The notes: a model not told the origin generated them from the letters alone. DNA of 64,000 bases from Caulobacter soli (GCF_011045195.1 NZ_CP049199.1:2542001-2606000); one strand, 5' to 3'. Counted from the stretch's first letter, positions 30,590-39,278 are shown. Numbers and translations: made by a program.

Positions 30590-31062
30590 GCCGCGGCCAT
30601 CTCCCGCGCCGCCGACTTTTCCTTGAGCTTGCCGTTCAGCACGTCGGCGATCGACACGCTGGCCAGGTAGCCATGGATCTGGCGGCCCATCTCTTCCCAG
30701 AGATCGTGGGTCAGGCACTGGGCGCCGCCGGCCATGCAGCCCTTGGCGCCGGTCTTGCCCCCCATTTTGGAGATGCCGCAACGCGTGGCGCGCAGGGGCT
30801 CGTCCACGGCCAGGACGATGTCGGCGATGGCGGTGTCGCAGGCCTCTCTGGCCAGGCGATAGCCGCCGCCCGGGCCCCGGGCGCTGACCACCAGCCCCTT
30901 GCGGCGCAGGCGGGCGAAAAGCTGTTCGAGATAGGAAAGCGAGATCTGCTGGCGGGCGGCGATCTCGGCCAGGGCCACGGCGCGGCCCTCCGCCTCGTCC
31001 TGGCGGCGAGCCAGGTCGGCCATGGCCATCACCGCGTAGCGTCCCTTGGTGCTCAGGCGCAT
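30586..31062 (-). CDS. iscR: Rrf2-family Fe-S regulator (IscR-like)
   Basis: A 158-residue winged-helix regulator starting MRLSTKGRYAVMAMADLA. The DNA-binding part includes ISLSYLEQLFARLRRKGLV and SARGPGGGYRLAR. Three cysteines (CGISK, KGCM, QCLTHDLW) with a following His form the expected [2Fe-2S] site at residues about 94-117. It is the first gene of the Fe-S operon and should sense cluster status and autoregulate. The cognate site was not identified in the 200-base upstream gap. Confidence 0.92.
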   Translation of the reverse strand: MRLSTKGRYAVMAMADLARRQDEAEGRAVALAEIAARQQISLSYLEQLFARLRRKGLVVSARGPGGGYRLAREACDTAIADIVLAVDEPLRATRCGISKMGGKTGAKGCMAGGAQCLTHDLWEEMGRQIHGYLASVSIADVLNGKLKEKSAAREMAAA

Positions 31063-31262
31063 GCGCCTTATCTCCTTGCGGATTCGCCGCGCATTGGCTT
31101 AGGCGTGTGCTACAAGCCGCGACTTCGCGCCCAGGGCTCTTGTCGAAAGACCAAGGCGCGCGGTGCGGATTTAGGAAGACCAAGCGCAGCGGTCAAGTAT
31201 TCCTTCGCCCTTTCCGGCTGAAGGAACCGACCCCGTCGCCCCTTTTTGGATAGGGATCTTGA

Positions 31263-31916
31263 ATGCCTGACGTGATTTTGACCGGAGCTTCGGGCCGCAT
31301 CGAGGGCCGCTATTCCCCGGGCAAGACCGACAACGCCCCGATCGCGCTGATCCTGCACCCGCACCCCAAGGCGGGCGGGCACATGAACCATCCGGTCTCG
31401 GTGCAACTGTACCACCTGTTCATGAAGCGTGGTTTCGCGACCCTGCGCTTCAACTTCCGCGGCGTGGGCCGCAGCCAGGGCGAATTCGACAGCGGTATCG
31501 GCGAGCTGGCCGACGCGGCCACGGCGCTGGACTGGCTGCAGTCGAACAATCCCGCCGCCGCCCAGACCTGGGTCGCCGGCTACAGCTTCGGCGCCTATAT
31601 CGGCATGCAGCTGCTGATGCGCCGTCCGGAAACCGACGGCTTCATCTCGGTGTCGCCGCCGACCAACATGTACGACTTCAGCTTCCTGGCCCCCTGCCCG
31701 GCCTCCGGCCTGATCCTGACGGGGGCGGCCGACACCGTCGTGCCGCCGGTCGAGGTCGAGCGCGTGGTCTCCAAGCTGCGCACCCAGAAGGGCATCGTCA
31801 TCGACTACGAAGTCGTCGACAAGGCCACCCACTTCTGGGCCGAGCACCTGCCGTCGGTCGAAAAGAGCGTCGGCGAGTATCTGGACAAGCGCCTGGAAGC
31901 CAACCCGATCCCGTAA
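31263..31916 (+). CDS. Alpha/beta-hydrolase family protein
   Basis: A 217-residue compact alpha/beta hydrolase. HPHPKAGGHMNHPVS lies at the oxyanion region, and RFNFRGVGRSQGEFD follows. The nucleophile elbow is VAGYSFGAYIGMQLL (Ser near residue 107). The acid is probably in ILTGAADTVVPP and the catalytic His in DKATHFWAEHL. The type is like small KANL3/Tex30-like or dienelactone-hydrolase-related bacterial hydrolases. The natural substrate is unknown. It is divergent from the Fe-S operon with about 200 bases between. GGGATCTTGA precedes the ATG. Confidence 0.88.
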   Translation: MPDVILTGASGRIEGRYSPGKTDNAPIALILHPHPKAGGHMNHPVSVQLYHLFMKRGFATLRFNFRGVGRSQGEFDSGIGELADAATALDWLQSNNPAAAQTWVAGYSFGAYIGMQLLMRRPETDGFISVSPPTNMYDFSFLAPCPASGLILTGAADTVVPPVEVERVVSKLRTQKGIVIDYEVVDKATHFWAEHLPSVEKSVGEYLDKRLEANPIP

Positions 31917-31992
31917 GATCGGTACCGGTACCAATACACTTGCGGTTCTGAACAACTCACCGTCATTCTTCCCTGAACGCTGTTCGCGGAGA

Positions 31993-32184
31993 ATGACGGT
32001 GAGCCAGACCATACGGCCGTTCCCGATGTTCCAGGGAGACGCCGAAGCGACGACAGCCTGCGTCTCGCGCTTTCCCGACACTGAAATCCTCGACTTCGAA
32101 CGCCGCCCCCCCGGGCCGGCGCCGCTGGACGACGCGTGGATCAACGGCCGGTTCGGGATGTCCCGTCGGCTCAACTTGGCCTGA
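31993..32184 (+). pseudogene. Truncated VOC/PhnB-like (3-demethylubiquinone-9 3-methyltransferase domain) fragment
   Basis: A 63-codon frame beginning MTVSQTIRPFPMFQGDAEA and continuing FPDTEILDFERRPPGPA. This resembles the first third of PhnB-like VOC proteins, which begin with a PF-x-MFQG-x-AE motif and an LFPD-x-EIL strand. The usual NFYVSLFPD portion is altered to TACVSRFPD, and the frame stops before the metal-binding half. It lies in a gap of about 310 bases between a hydrolase and ndh. I read it as a decayed remnant. A short genuine gene is less likely. Confidence 0.6.
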
Positions 32185-32228
32185 CATCGCGCGCGTCCTA
32201 TATATTTCACCATCTGAGGAATTCTGGG

Positions 32229-33524
32229 ATGGCGGGCATGCACTACGACATCGTGATCGTCGGCGGCGGGGCTGGCGGGCTGGAACTGGCGGCGCGGCTG
32301 GGGCGAAAGCTGGGGCCCAAGGCCGGCAAGGAACGGGTGCTGCTGATCGACCGGTCCAGCTTTCACATCTGGAAGCCGACCCTGCACGAGGTCGCGGCCG
32401 GCACGCTGGACGCCCACCAGGAGGGCCTGTCCTATTCGATCCTGGGCCGCAGCAACCATTTCAGCTTCCTGCTGGGCGACCTGGACACCTTCGACCCGGT
32501 CGCCAAGCGGCTGAACCTCAAGCCGATTGTCGGCGAAGGCGGCAAGGTGCTGGTCCCAGAGCGCGGCGTCACCTTCACCTGGGGCGTGCTGGCGATCGGC
32601 AGCGGCTCCAACCTGTTCGGCACGCCGGGCGCCGACCAGGCCCACCTGCTGGAGCGCACCGAGGACGCCGAGGCCTTCCACACCCGGCTGCTGGCCGCCT
32701 TCATGAAGGCCTCGTTCTCGGCCGAGAAGACCATGAGCGTGGCCATTGTCGGCGGCGGGGCCACCGGGGTCGAGCTGTCGGCCGAACTGATCGAGGCTCA
32801 CCGCGAACTGCTCGGCAGCCTGGGCAGCGAGCAGCGCTTCCGCCTGGACATCGCCATCGTCGAGGCCGCCCCGCGCATCCTGGGCGGCCTGCCCGAGAAG
32901 ATCTCCGACCAGGCGACCGTGGCCCTGGAGCGCAAGGGGGTGCGGGTTCACACCGGAGCCAAGGTGGTGGCCGTCCACGCCGACCGGCTGGAGACCAGCC
33001 TGGGCGAGATCCCCGCCGACCTGATCGTCTGGGCCGCGGGCGTGAAGGCCGCGCCGACCAACACCGCCTATGGCCTGGAGACCAACAAGACCAACCAGTT
33101 CGTGGTCAACGACCGGCTGGAGACCTCGGCCCCCGACGTCTGGGCGCTGGGCGACTGCGCCGCCGCGCCCTGGGCTGGGAAGGAAGGCAAGATCATCCCG
33201 GCCCGCGCCCAGGCCGCCCACCAGCAGGCCAGCTACCTGGCCAAGGCCCTGATCGCCCGCCTGGGCCAGCGCCGGATCGAGACGCCGTTCGTTTACAGGG
33301 ACTTCGGCTCGCTGGTGTCGCTGGGCGAGAACAAGGGCGTCGGCGCCCTGATGGGCGGGCTGGGCGGCCCGAACTTCTTCATCGAGGGCCTGATCGCCAA
33401 GTGGGCCTACATCTCGCTGCACCTGGACCACCATCGGGCGATCCTGGGCACGCCGAAAACGGTGGTCCTGGCCCTGGCGCGGCTGCTGCAACAACGGGTG
33501 GCGGGGCGGCTGAAGCTGCATTGA
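32229..33524 (+). CDS. ndh: Type II NADH dehydrogenase / pyridine nucleotide-disulfide oxidoreductase
   Basis: A 431-residue flavoprotein. The FAD dinucleotide motif IVIVGGGAGGLELAARLG is at the N terminus. FHIWKPTLHEVAAGTLD and the second Rossmann motif VAIVGGGATGVELSAEL (residues about 174-190) follow, then the FAD-ribityl VWALGDCAA. The C-terminal amphipathic and hydrophobic segment probably binds the membrane face. It would oxidise NADH and reduce quinone without pumping protons. GAGG precedes the ATG at 32229, and a second in-frame ATG lies three codons on. Confidence 0.88.
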   Translation: MAGMHYDIVIVGGGAGGLELAARLGRKLGPKAGKERVLLIDRSSFHIWKPTLHEVAAGTLDAHQEGLSYSILGRSNHFSFLLGDLDTFDPVAKRLNLKPIVGEGGKVLVPERGVTFTWGVLAIGSGSNLFGTPGADQAHLLERTEDAEAFHTRLLAAFMKASFSAEKTMSVAIVGGGATGVELSAELIEAHRELLGSLGSEQRFRLDIAIVEAAPRILGGLPEKISDQATVALERKGVRVHTGAKVVAVHADRLETSLGEIPADLIVWAAGVKAAPTNTAYGLETNKTNQFVVNDRLETSAPDVWALGDCAAAPWAGKEGKIIPARAQAAHQQASYLAKALIARLGQRRIETPFVYRDFGSLVSLGENKGVGALMGGLGGPNFFIEGLIAKWAYISLHLDHHRAILGTPKTVVLALARLLQQRVAGRLKLH

Positions 33525-33544
33525 GGCGCTGATGGGGCGTGATT

Positions 33545-33570
33545 GGGGACACACGCATGCGTGTGTCCCC
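33545..33570. repeat. Perfect 26-base palindrome after ndh
   Basis: The GGGGACACACGCA half is followed by its exact reverse complement, with no spacer. It has the same core as the family 2 repeat at 18783-18849. It lies 20 bases after the ndh stop. There is no T tract, so it is not a classical terminator. It may be a collapsed repeat copy or a protein site. Confidence 0.8.
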
Positions 33571-33638
33571 GGCCCTGCGCTGACAAGCGACTGAAATCCC
33601 TGCCCTAAATCTTTATTCCCCTCACCCTTTCAGGCTCG

Positions 33639-34023
33639 CCGTATCCTGTACCCACCTCGACGCGGGGAAAGGGCGCATGGCCAGCGACCGATGCGGCGGC
33701 GAGGGGCGATCGAGCGGGAAGCTCTGTCGGCGGTTCTTTTCGGAGGACCAAACCTTGCGTCTCTGGTGCCGGTCGGGCCTGGAACACAGATACGACGTGA
33801 CGTGAGGGTCGGCGGAACAACAGGCGAGCGGTGACAGGCTCGCGGTCCGGGACTGGGGTTCGTTGATCCAGCCCGCCCGTCGGAGGCTTCAAGGCGGCGA
33901 GGCCCTAACAGGGCTCAGCGTCGCGGGCTTCCGGATAACGATGGCGCGGAGCGATCGGGCTTCGTCGAAACGGTATTCTTTTTTCAAACTCCGGACGTCG
34001 TCCGGCGCTCCGCGACCCTTTCC
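33639..34023 (+). ncRNA. Candidate structured RNA element, copy A
   Basis: This 385-base non-coding block recurs in opposite orientation at 61966-62358. It folds into several helices shared by both copies: CCTTGCGTC (33753-33761) with GACGTGAGG (33799-33807), GGTTCT with AGGACC (33732-33749), GCGAGC with GCTCGC (33824-33843), and CGCGGAGCG with CGCTCCGCG (33945-34014) enclosing a CCGGAC/GTCCGG hairpin. Differences from copy B are compensatory or give G-U pairs, which holds only if this strand is the RNA. No family is recognised. Short frames through it appear spurious. Confidence 0.6.
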
Positions 34024-34076
34024 GATCAGCTCAGCGGTCAACCGTGTGAGGGAGCGAAGCCGTGTGTCCATCAAGC

Positions 34077-34208
34077 CTCCCCCTGTGGGGGAGGTGTCGG
34101 CGAAGCCGACGGAGGGGGGAGTGATAGGCCGATGGCCGAACCTACGATCTTCAATCTCAAAACTCCCCCCACCGATCGCTACGCGATCGCCTCCCCCACA
34201 GGGGGAGG
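34077..34208. repeat. Palindromic repeat, family 4 (CCTCCCCCTGTGGGGGAGG arms), overlapping the anmK 3' end
   Basis: Two self-complementary arms (34077-34120 and 34160-34208) each contain a CCTCCCCCTGTGGGGGAGG-type hairpin and a second small hairpin (GTCGGCGAAGCCGAC or GATCGCTACGCGATC), in mirror orientation. The right arm encodes the last nine residues and stop of anmK. Related GC-rich double-hairpin repeats occur at 61806-61928 and 63101-63234. Confidence 0.78.
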
Positions 34209-35339
34209 ATTTACGATCCGTCCGCCAACCATCGGCTCCGCCACCCCGGTCGTCCCAGGAAAGCTGATCGGCAGCCCCCGCGCCGTCCGGGCCGCCAGGA
34301 ACGCAAAGGCCTCGGCCTCGATGGCGTCGCCGCGCCAGCCCAGGTCGTCGGCCGAGATCACTTCGGAGATCCCGTGAAGCGCCTCGCCAAGTCCCCGCAT
34401 CATGTGGGCGTTGTGCCGTCCGCCACCGGCGACGATCAGCTGTTTCGGGCGCTCGCCCTCGGGCAGCCATTCGTAAGCCCGGGCCACGCTGGCCACCGTG
34501 AAGGCTGTCAGGGTGGCGGCGGCGTCCTCCAGCGACAGGGCCTCGACGCTCTCGATCGGGAAGTCGAACCGGTCCAGCGACTTGGGCGGCTTGCTGGTGA
34601 AATAGGGCCGGGCCAGCAGGCTCGCCAGCACGCCCTGGTCCACCGACCCTGCCATGGCCAGCCGCCCGCCCTCGTCGAACCGTCCTGCCCCGCGCGCCTG
34701 GACGACCAGGTCGATCATGCCGTTGGCCGGCCCGGTGTCGAAGGCCAGCAACGCGCCGTCTCGCTGGACGAAGGTGACATTGGCCACCCCGCCCAGGTTC
34801 AGCGCCGCCACCGGCGCGGCCAGGCCCGAGGCCCGGGCGCGGGCGGCGTGATAGATCGGGGCCAGCGGCGCCCCCTCCCCGCCGGCCGCGACGTCGGCGG
34901 TGCGGAAGTCGAAGGCCACCGGCCGGCCGCAGCCCGCCGCCAGGCGCTCGGCGTCGAGCAGTTGCACCGTCCGCCCTACCCGCTCGGGCGTCGGCCGTTC
35001 GTGCAGCACGGTCTGGCCGTGCACGCCCAGCAGGTCGAAGTCGCTCCAGGCCAGGCCGTGCTCGGCGATGAAGCTCTGCGCCGCGTGCAGGTGCTCGTCG
35101 GCCACGGCGCGCCGGGCCTCGGCGAAGATCGCCGGCTCCGGCTCGCCCCGCGCCCAGCTCCGGGCGATGGTCGTGGTCTCCAGCAGCAGGTCGCGAGTGG
35201 CCTCGCGCAGCTTGCGCTCGCCGGCCGGCCCGAAGGCCTGGATCTCTTCGCCGTCGGTCTCGAGCACCGCCATGTCGACCGCGTCGAGCGAGGTGCCGGT
35301 CATGAATCCCAGGATACGCATGGTCTGGTTGACTGCCAT
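34179..35339 (-). CDS. anmK: Anhydro-N-acetylmuramic acid kinase AnmK
   Basis: A 386-residue sugar kinase that phosphorylates 1,6-anhydroMurNAc during cell-wall recycling. The N terminus [19 protein letters not shown] carries the phosphate loop. [23 protein letters not shown] and [11 protein letters not shown] are family motifs, and the C-terminal [10 protein letters not shown] follows. ATG codons at 35339 (MAVNQT) and 35321 (MRILG) are both possible. The final nine residues (PPPVGEAIA) and the stop lie inside a palindromic intergenic repeat, so the natural C terminus was probably replaced by repeat insertion. It is divergent from tyrS. Confidence 0.93.
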   Translation of the reverse strand: MAVNQTMRILGFMTGTSLDAVDMAVLETDGEEIQAFGPAGERKLREATRDLLLETTTIARSWARGEPEPAIFAEARRAVADEHLHAAQSFIAEHGLAWSDFDLLGVHGQTVLHERPTPERVGRTVQLLDAERLAAGCGRPVAFDFRTADVAAGGEGAPLAPIYHAARARASGLAAPVAALNLGGVANVTFVQRDGALLAFDTGPANGMIDLVVQARGAGRFDEGGRLAMAGSVDQGVLASLLARPYFTSKPPKSLDRFDFPIESVEALSLEDAAATLTAFTVASVARAYEWLPEGERPKQLIVAGGGRHNAHMMRGLGEALHGISEVISADDLGWRGDAIEAEAFAFLAARTARGLPISFPGTTGVAEPMVGGRIVNPPPVGEAIA

Positions 35340-35579
35340 GGCCCGCGCCGGGTAGCTAGAGCCCATGATCGTCCAGCGCCCCAACACCCGCGCCTATTAC
35401 CGCCCGCTGTCCTAGCGGGAGGCCGACCGATCACGTCCGCGCCCCGCCCTCACCGGCGACACGCGGATCCTCAGCGAACGTCTCCGGTCTACTTCCAGGA
35501 GACTTCCACGATGAACCCCTCGCCACAGACCGCCTCGCCCGTGCTAGAGGCACCGTCAGCCAATTCAGAGAGTCGAACC

Positions 35580-36839
35580 ATGTCCGCCGCCGCGTCCTTC
35601 AAGTCGGAATTCCTCCAGACCCTGCAGGCGCGCGGCTACATCCACCAGATCACCCACCCGGATGAACTGGACGCGGCGGCCGCCGGCGGGATCGTCACGG
35701 CCTACATTGGTTTCGACGCCACCGCGCCGTCCCTGCACGTCGGCAGCCTGATCCAGATCATGATGCTGCGCCGCCTGCAGCAGGCCGGCCACAAGCCGAT
35801 CGTCCTGATGGGCGGCGGCACCACCAAGGTGGGCGACCCGACCGGCAAAGACGAGAGCCGCAAGCTGCTCAGCGACGCCGACATCCAGGCGAATATCGCC
35901 GGCATCAAGCAGGTGTTCGCCAAGTTCCTGACCTTCGGTGACGGGCCGACCGACGCCATCATGGTCGACAACGACGAGTGGCTCTCCAAGTTCGGCTACG
36001 TGCAGTTCCTGCGCGACTACGGCGTGCACTTCACGGTCAACCGGATGCTGGCCTTCGACTCGGTCAAGCTGCGGCTCGAGCGCGAGCAGCCGATGACCTT
36101 CCTCGAATTCAACTACATGCTGATGCAGGCCACCGACTTCCTGGAGCTGAACCGCAAGTACGGCTGCGTGCTGCAGATGGGCGGCTCGGACCAGTGGGGC
36201 AACATCCTCAACGGCGTGGAGCTGACGCGGCGCGTGGATCAGAAGGCCGCCTTCGGCCTGACCACGCCGCTGCTGGCCACCGCCTCGGGCGCCAAGATGG
36301 GCAAGACCATGTCGGGCGCGGTGTGGCTGAACGCTGAGCAACTGAGCCCGTACGACTACTGGCAGTTCTGGCGCAACACCGAGGACGCCGATGTCGGCCG
36401 GTTCCTCAAGCTGTTCACCGACCTGCCGCTCGACGAGATCGCCCGCCTGGAAGCCCTGCCGGGCGCCCAGATCAACGACGCCAAGAAGGTGCTGGCCGAC
36501 GAAGCCACCCGCATGGCCCACGGCGAGGACGAGGCCCGCAAGGCCCGTGACGCCGCCGAGAAGGCGTTCGAGCAAGGCGCGCTGTCGGCCGACCTGCCGA
36601 CCTTCGAGGTGCCCGCCGCGGACCTGAAGGCCGGTATCGTGCTGGCCAACCTGTTCGCCGACGCTGGCCTGGCCGCCTCGCGCGGCGAGGCGCGCCGCTT
36701 GGCTCAGGGCGGCGGCGTCAAGCTGAACGACAAGGCCGAGCCCGACGCCAACCGCGTGGTCACCGAGGCCGACCTCGTCGACGGCGTCGTCAAGCTGGCG
36801 GCCGGCAAGAAGAAGATCGTGCTGGTCAAGCCGGTCTAG
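35580..36839 (+). CDS. tyrS: Tyrosyl-tRNA synthetase
   Basis: A 419-residue class I synthetase. The HIGH-equivalent is in [19 protein letters not shown], the KMSKS-equivalent in [14 protein letters not shown], and the tyrosine pocket includes [15 protein letters not shown] [14 protein letters not shown] and [13 protein letters not shown]-terminal S4-type RNA-binding domain ([13 protein letters not shown]) closes the protein. The ATG at 35580 ([15 protein letters not shown]) gives the family length. An in-frame ATG at 35511 would add 23 residues. Confidence 0.95.
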   Translation: MSAAASFKSEFLQTLQARGYIHQITHPDELDAAAAGGIVTAYIGFDATAPSLHVGSLIQIMMLRRLQQAGHKPIVLMGGGTTKVGDPTGKDESRKLLSDADIQANIAGIKQVFAKFLTFGDGPTDAIMVDNDEWLSKFGYVQFLRDYGVHFTVNRMLAFDSVKLRLEREQPMTFLEFNYMLMQATDFLELNRKYGCVLQMGGSDQWGNILNGVELTRRVDQKAAFGLTTPLLATASGAKMGKTMSGAVWLNAEQLSPYDYWQFWRNTEDADVGRFLKLFTDLPLDEIARLEALPGAQINDAKKVLADEATRMAHGEDEARKARDAAEKAFEQGALSADLPTFEVPAADLKAGIVLANLFADAGLAASRGEARRLAQGGGVKLNDKAEPDANRVVTEADLVDGVVKLAAGKKKIVLVKPV

Positions 36840-36847
36840 AATATCGC

Positions 36848-36927
36848 CCTCGTCCTTCGACAAGCTCGGGATGAGGGCTACTGAGGCGACCGTGAAATCC
36901 TCACCCTGAGCTTGTCGAAGGGCGAGG
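36848..36927. repeat. Inverted repeat, family 3 (CCTTCGACAAGCTC arms)
   Basis: The arms 36848-36876 and 36899-36927 pair over 29 bases with two or three mismatches. Each carries CCTTCGACAAGCTC or its complement. A 22-base spacer lies between. It sits between tyrS and bcp. Similar sequences are widespread intergenic repeats in several proteobacterial genera. It could end tyrS transcripts or mark an old mobile repeat. Confidence 0.78.
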
Positions 36928-36960
36928 ATTTCACCCACCGAACTGGAAGGATAGAGAGCG

Positions 36961-37443
36961 ATGAGCGACCTGCAGCCCGGCGACAAGGCCCCCGATTTCG
37001 ACCTGGCCACCGACACGGGCCGCGTCAGCCTTTCGGGCCTGAAGGGCAAGAACGTCGTGCTGTACTTCTATCCGAAGGACGACACGGCGGGTTGCACCTC
37101 GGAAGCGCTGCAGTTCTCGTCCGAGGTCGAGGAGTTCGCCAAGCTGGGCGCGGTGATCGTCGGGGTGTCCAAGGACAGCGCCGCCTCGCACGCCAAGTTC
37201 CGCAAGAAGCATGACCTGACCGTCGAACTGGCCGCCGACACCTCCGGCGCGATCGTCGAGGCCTACGGCGCCTGGGTCGAGAAGAGCATGTACGGCCGCA
37301 AGTACATGGGCATCGACCGCTCGACCTTCCTGATCGACCGCGAAGGCGTGGTCCGCCAGGTCTGGCGCAAGGTGAAGGTGCCCAACCACATCAAGGCCGT
37401 TCTGACGGCGGCCAAGGCCCTGAAGGACGGGACGCTGAAGTAG
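36961..37443 (+). CDS. bcp: Thioredoxin-dependent peroxiredoxin (BCP/PrxQ family)
   Basis: A 160-residue peroxiredoxin that reduces hydroperoxides. The peroxidatic cysteine is in YPKDDTAGCTSEALQF (about residue 46), with the partner Thr and the later GIDRSTFLIDREG strand. Many BCP proteins have a resolving cysteine five residues on, but here that position is Gln and no other cysteine is present, so it should act as a 1-Cys enzyme. AGGATAGAGAG precedes the ATG. A palindromic repeat separates it from tyrS. Confidence 0.93.
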   Translation: MSDLQPGDKAPDFDLATDTGRVSLSGLKGKNVVLYFYPKDDTAGCTSEALQFSSEVEEFAKLGAVIVGVSKDSAASHAKFRKKHDLTVELAADTSGAIVEAYGAWVEKSMYGRKYMGIDRSTFLIDREGVVRQVWRKVKVPNHIKAVLTAAKALKDGTLK

Positions 37444-37648
37444 AGCTGTGGCTTTGCGGTCCCAGGCGTGCGGTTATCGCAACACCGAGACGCGTCGGTG
37501 ATGGAAATCGCACCCGGAACCTTCTACCGATTGAAGTCGTTACAGCAAAACGTCGCCCTGCGTTCACGCTCGGCGCGAAGTATCTTGCGTGTTTCCGCTT
37601 TCTCGTTGCATATCGCCGGGACCTTGAAAACGGGGGTTTCCTAGGGCG

Positions 37649-38803
37649 ATGGCGATCACGCGCTTCAAGCGACTGCGACAATCCCTGGAAGAGCTTTTCC
37701 CCGAGCGCCACCTCTATGTGCGCTCCGGCGGCGAAATGCGGGGCTACGTTTTCTCCACCGGCAAGCAGCTGATGTGCGCCACCGGGATCGCCGCGGCGGC
37801 CCTGTGGATGGGCGTTTGCACGGCCTCCATGATGGTCAACGCCCTGTCGGTCAGCTCGACCGACCAGATGGTGATCAAGCAGAAGGCCTATTACGAGCGG
37901 CTCAACGCCGACCGCCAGGCCCGCCTGAACAGCGCCGTGGCCCAGCTGTCGGCCAGCAGCGGTTCGCTGGACGAACTGGCCAGCTCGGTCGAGAAGCGCC
38001 ACGCCGCCCTCGCCCTCCTGGTCAGCGACTTCAAGGGCGTGCCCGGCGCCGCCCAGGCCCTGCAGGTCACCAAGCCGCACGTGCTGGGCGCCTCGCCGGT
38101 CGAGCGCATCCAGGCCACGCGGATGGACCAGGAACGCCTGATCGACGCCGCCGAAACCTTCGCCAAGAGCCGCGCCGAGCGCCTGCGCCTGGCCATGCGG
38201 ATGGCGGGCCTCGACGCCGGTTCGTTCACCGGCCGCGGCGGCTCGTCGCTGGGCGGTCCGCTGATCGAGGCCAAGGACCCCCGGGCCCTGGCCGCCGTGC
38301 TCGACGTCGACGAAGATTTCGCCAGCCGGATCCAGCACGCGGCCACCGACATGTCGGACATGCGCCAACTGAGCGCCGCCTCGCAGAAGCTGCCCTTCTA
38401 CCGGCCGACCAACAATCCGGCGCTGAGCAGCAGCTACGGCGTCCGTTTTGACCCGTTCACCCATCGCCCGGCCTTCCACTCGGGCCTGGACTTCCCCGGC
38501 GCGTTCTACACCCCCATCATGGCGACCGCGCCGGGCGTGATCTCGTTCGTCGGCGTGCGCTCGGGCTACGGCAACGTCGTCGAGATCGACCACGGCAACG
38601 GCTTCAAGACCCGCTACGCCCACCTGCAGGCCTCTTCGGTCCGGGTCGGCCAGCGCGTGGCCATCGGCCAGCGCATCGCGGCCATGGGCTCGACCGGCCG
38701 TTCGACCGGTCCGCATCTGCATTACGAAGTATGGGTCAACGGTCGGGCTCAGAACCCGAACCGTTTCTTGAAGGCTGGTGAGTATGTTCAGCAAGCAAGC
38801 TAA
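37649..38803 (+). CDS. M23-family peptidoglycan endopeptidase (LytM domain)
   Basis: A 384-residue protein with one membrane segment near residues 38-60, a periplasmic coiled-coil-like region (about 70-180), and a C-terminal M23 domain. The zinc motif HSGLDFPG (about residue 276) and the HLHYEVWVNG end (about residue 361) are intact, with HGNGFKTRYAHLQ between. It should cleave or regulate peptidoglycan cross-links. The last 20 bases overlap the bactofilin start, so the two are cotranslated. This matches bactofilin-LytM pairs that shape cell morphology. Confidence 0.92.
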   Translation: MAITRFKRLRQSLEELFPERHLYVRSGGEMRGYVFSTGKQLMCATGIAAAALWMGVCTASMMVNALSVSSTDQMVIKQKAYYERLNADRQARLNSAVAQLSASSGSLDELASSVEKRHAALALLVSDFKGVPGAAQALQVTKPHVLGASPVERIQATRMDQERLIDAAETFAKSRAERLRLAMRMAGLDAGSFTGRGGSSLGGPLIEAKDPRALAAVLDVDEDFASRIQHAATDMSDMRQLSAASQKLPFYRPTNNPALSSSYGVRFDPFTHRPAFHSGLDFPGAFYTPIMATAPGVISFVGVRSGYGNVVEIDHGNGFKTRYAHLQASSVRVGQRVAIGQRIAAMGSTGRSTGPHLHYEVWVNGRAQNPNRFLKAGEYVQQAS

Positions 38804-39278
38804 GGCGTCCAAGGGTCCGGCTCGCATCGAGCCGTTGCCCATGTCCATGGCTCCCGTCGCTCCAGATGCGGCCCGCAAGGCGCCGCCCAAGGTGGCGTCC
38901 CTGATTTCCCCCGACATCACCATCGAAGGCGGCATCACCGGCGACGGCGAGCTGCAGATCGACGGCGTGGTGCGCGGCGACGTTCGCGTCGGCCGCCTGA
39001 CGGTCGGCGAGACCGGCCACATCGAGGGCTCGATCTACGCCGAGGCGGTCGAGGTTCGTGGTCGCATCGTCGGCGCGGTCACCGCCAAGCAGGTCCGCCT
39101 CTACGGCACCTCCTACATCGACGGCGACATCACCCACGAACAGCTGGCGATGGAAACCGGGGCCTTCTTCCAGGGCCGCAGCCTGAAGTTCCAGCGCCCC
39201 GCCGCTCCGCCGCAGCCGCAACAGGCTCCCGCGCCGCAGCCGACGGCGACGCCCGCCCTGGCTAAGCCGGCCGGCTAG
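38784..39278 (+). CDS. bacA: Bactofilin (BacA-like)
   Basis: A 164-residue polymer-forming cytoskeletal protein. The short polar N-terminal tail MFSKQAKASKGPARIEPLP is followed by the right-handed beta-helix (residues about 45-140), built from glycine-rich repeats such as DITIEGGITGDGELQIDGVV and TVGETGHIEGSIYAE. A proline-rich tail ends the protein. The ATG at 38784 gives the typical Caulobacter-type N terminus, and a GTG at 38778 is in frame. It is coupled to the M23 gene. A strong terminator hairpin follows. Confidence 0.93.
   Translation: MFSKQAKASKGPARIEPLPMSMAPVAPDAARKAPPKVASLISPDITIEGGITGDGELQIDGVVRGDVRVGRLTVGETGHIEGSIYAEAVEVRGRIVGAVTAKQVRLYGTSYIDGDITHEQLAMETGAFFQGRSLKFQRPAAPPQPQQAPAPQPTATPALAKPAG

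Noticed and set aside
33850..33872. tRNA T-arm-like CTGGGGTTCG...CCAG hairpin in element A
   Set aside because: The loop lacks the GGTTCGA consensus, there is no acceptor stem, anticodon arm or CCA context, and it is conserved only as one hairpin of the larger element.
33605..33892. Reverse-strand 95-codon frame in element A
   Set aside because: It overlaps the element on the strand opposite to its predicted sense, has no recognisable domain, and the corresponding frame is not kept intact in copy B.
33863..34267. A 134-codon frame (starting [15 protein letters not shown]) within element A
   Set aside because: The same peptide start occurs in copy B fused to aspS. Differences between copies preserve base pairing rather than the protein frame, and the frame then runs into a palindromic repeat.
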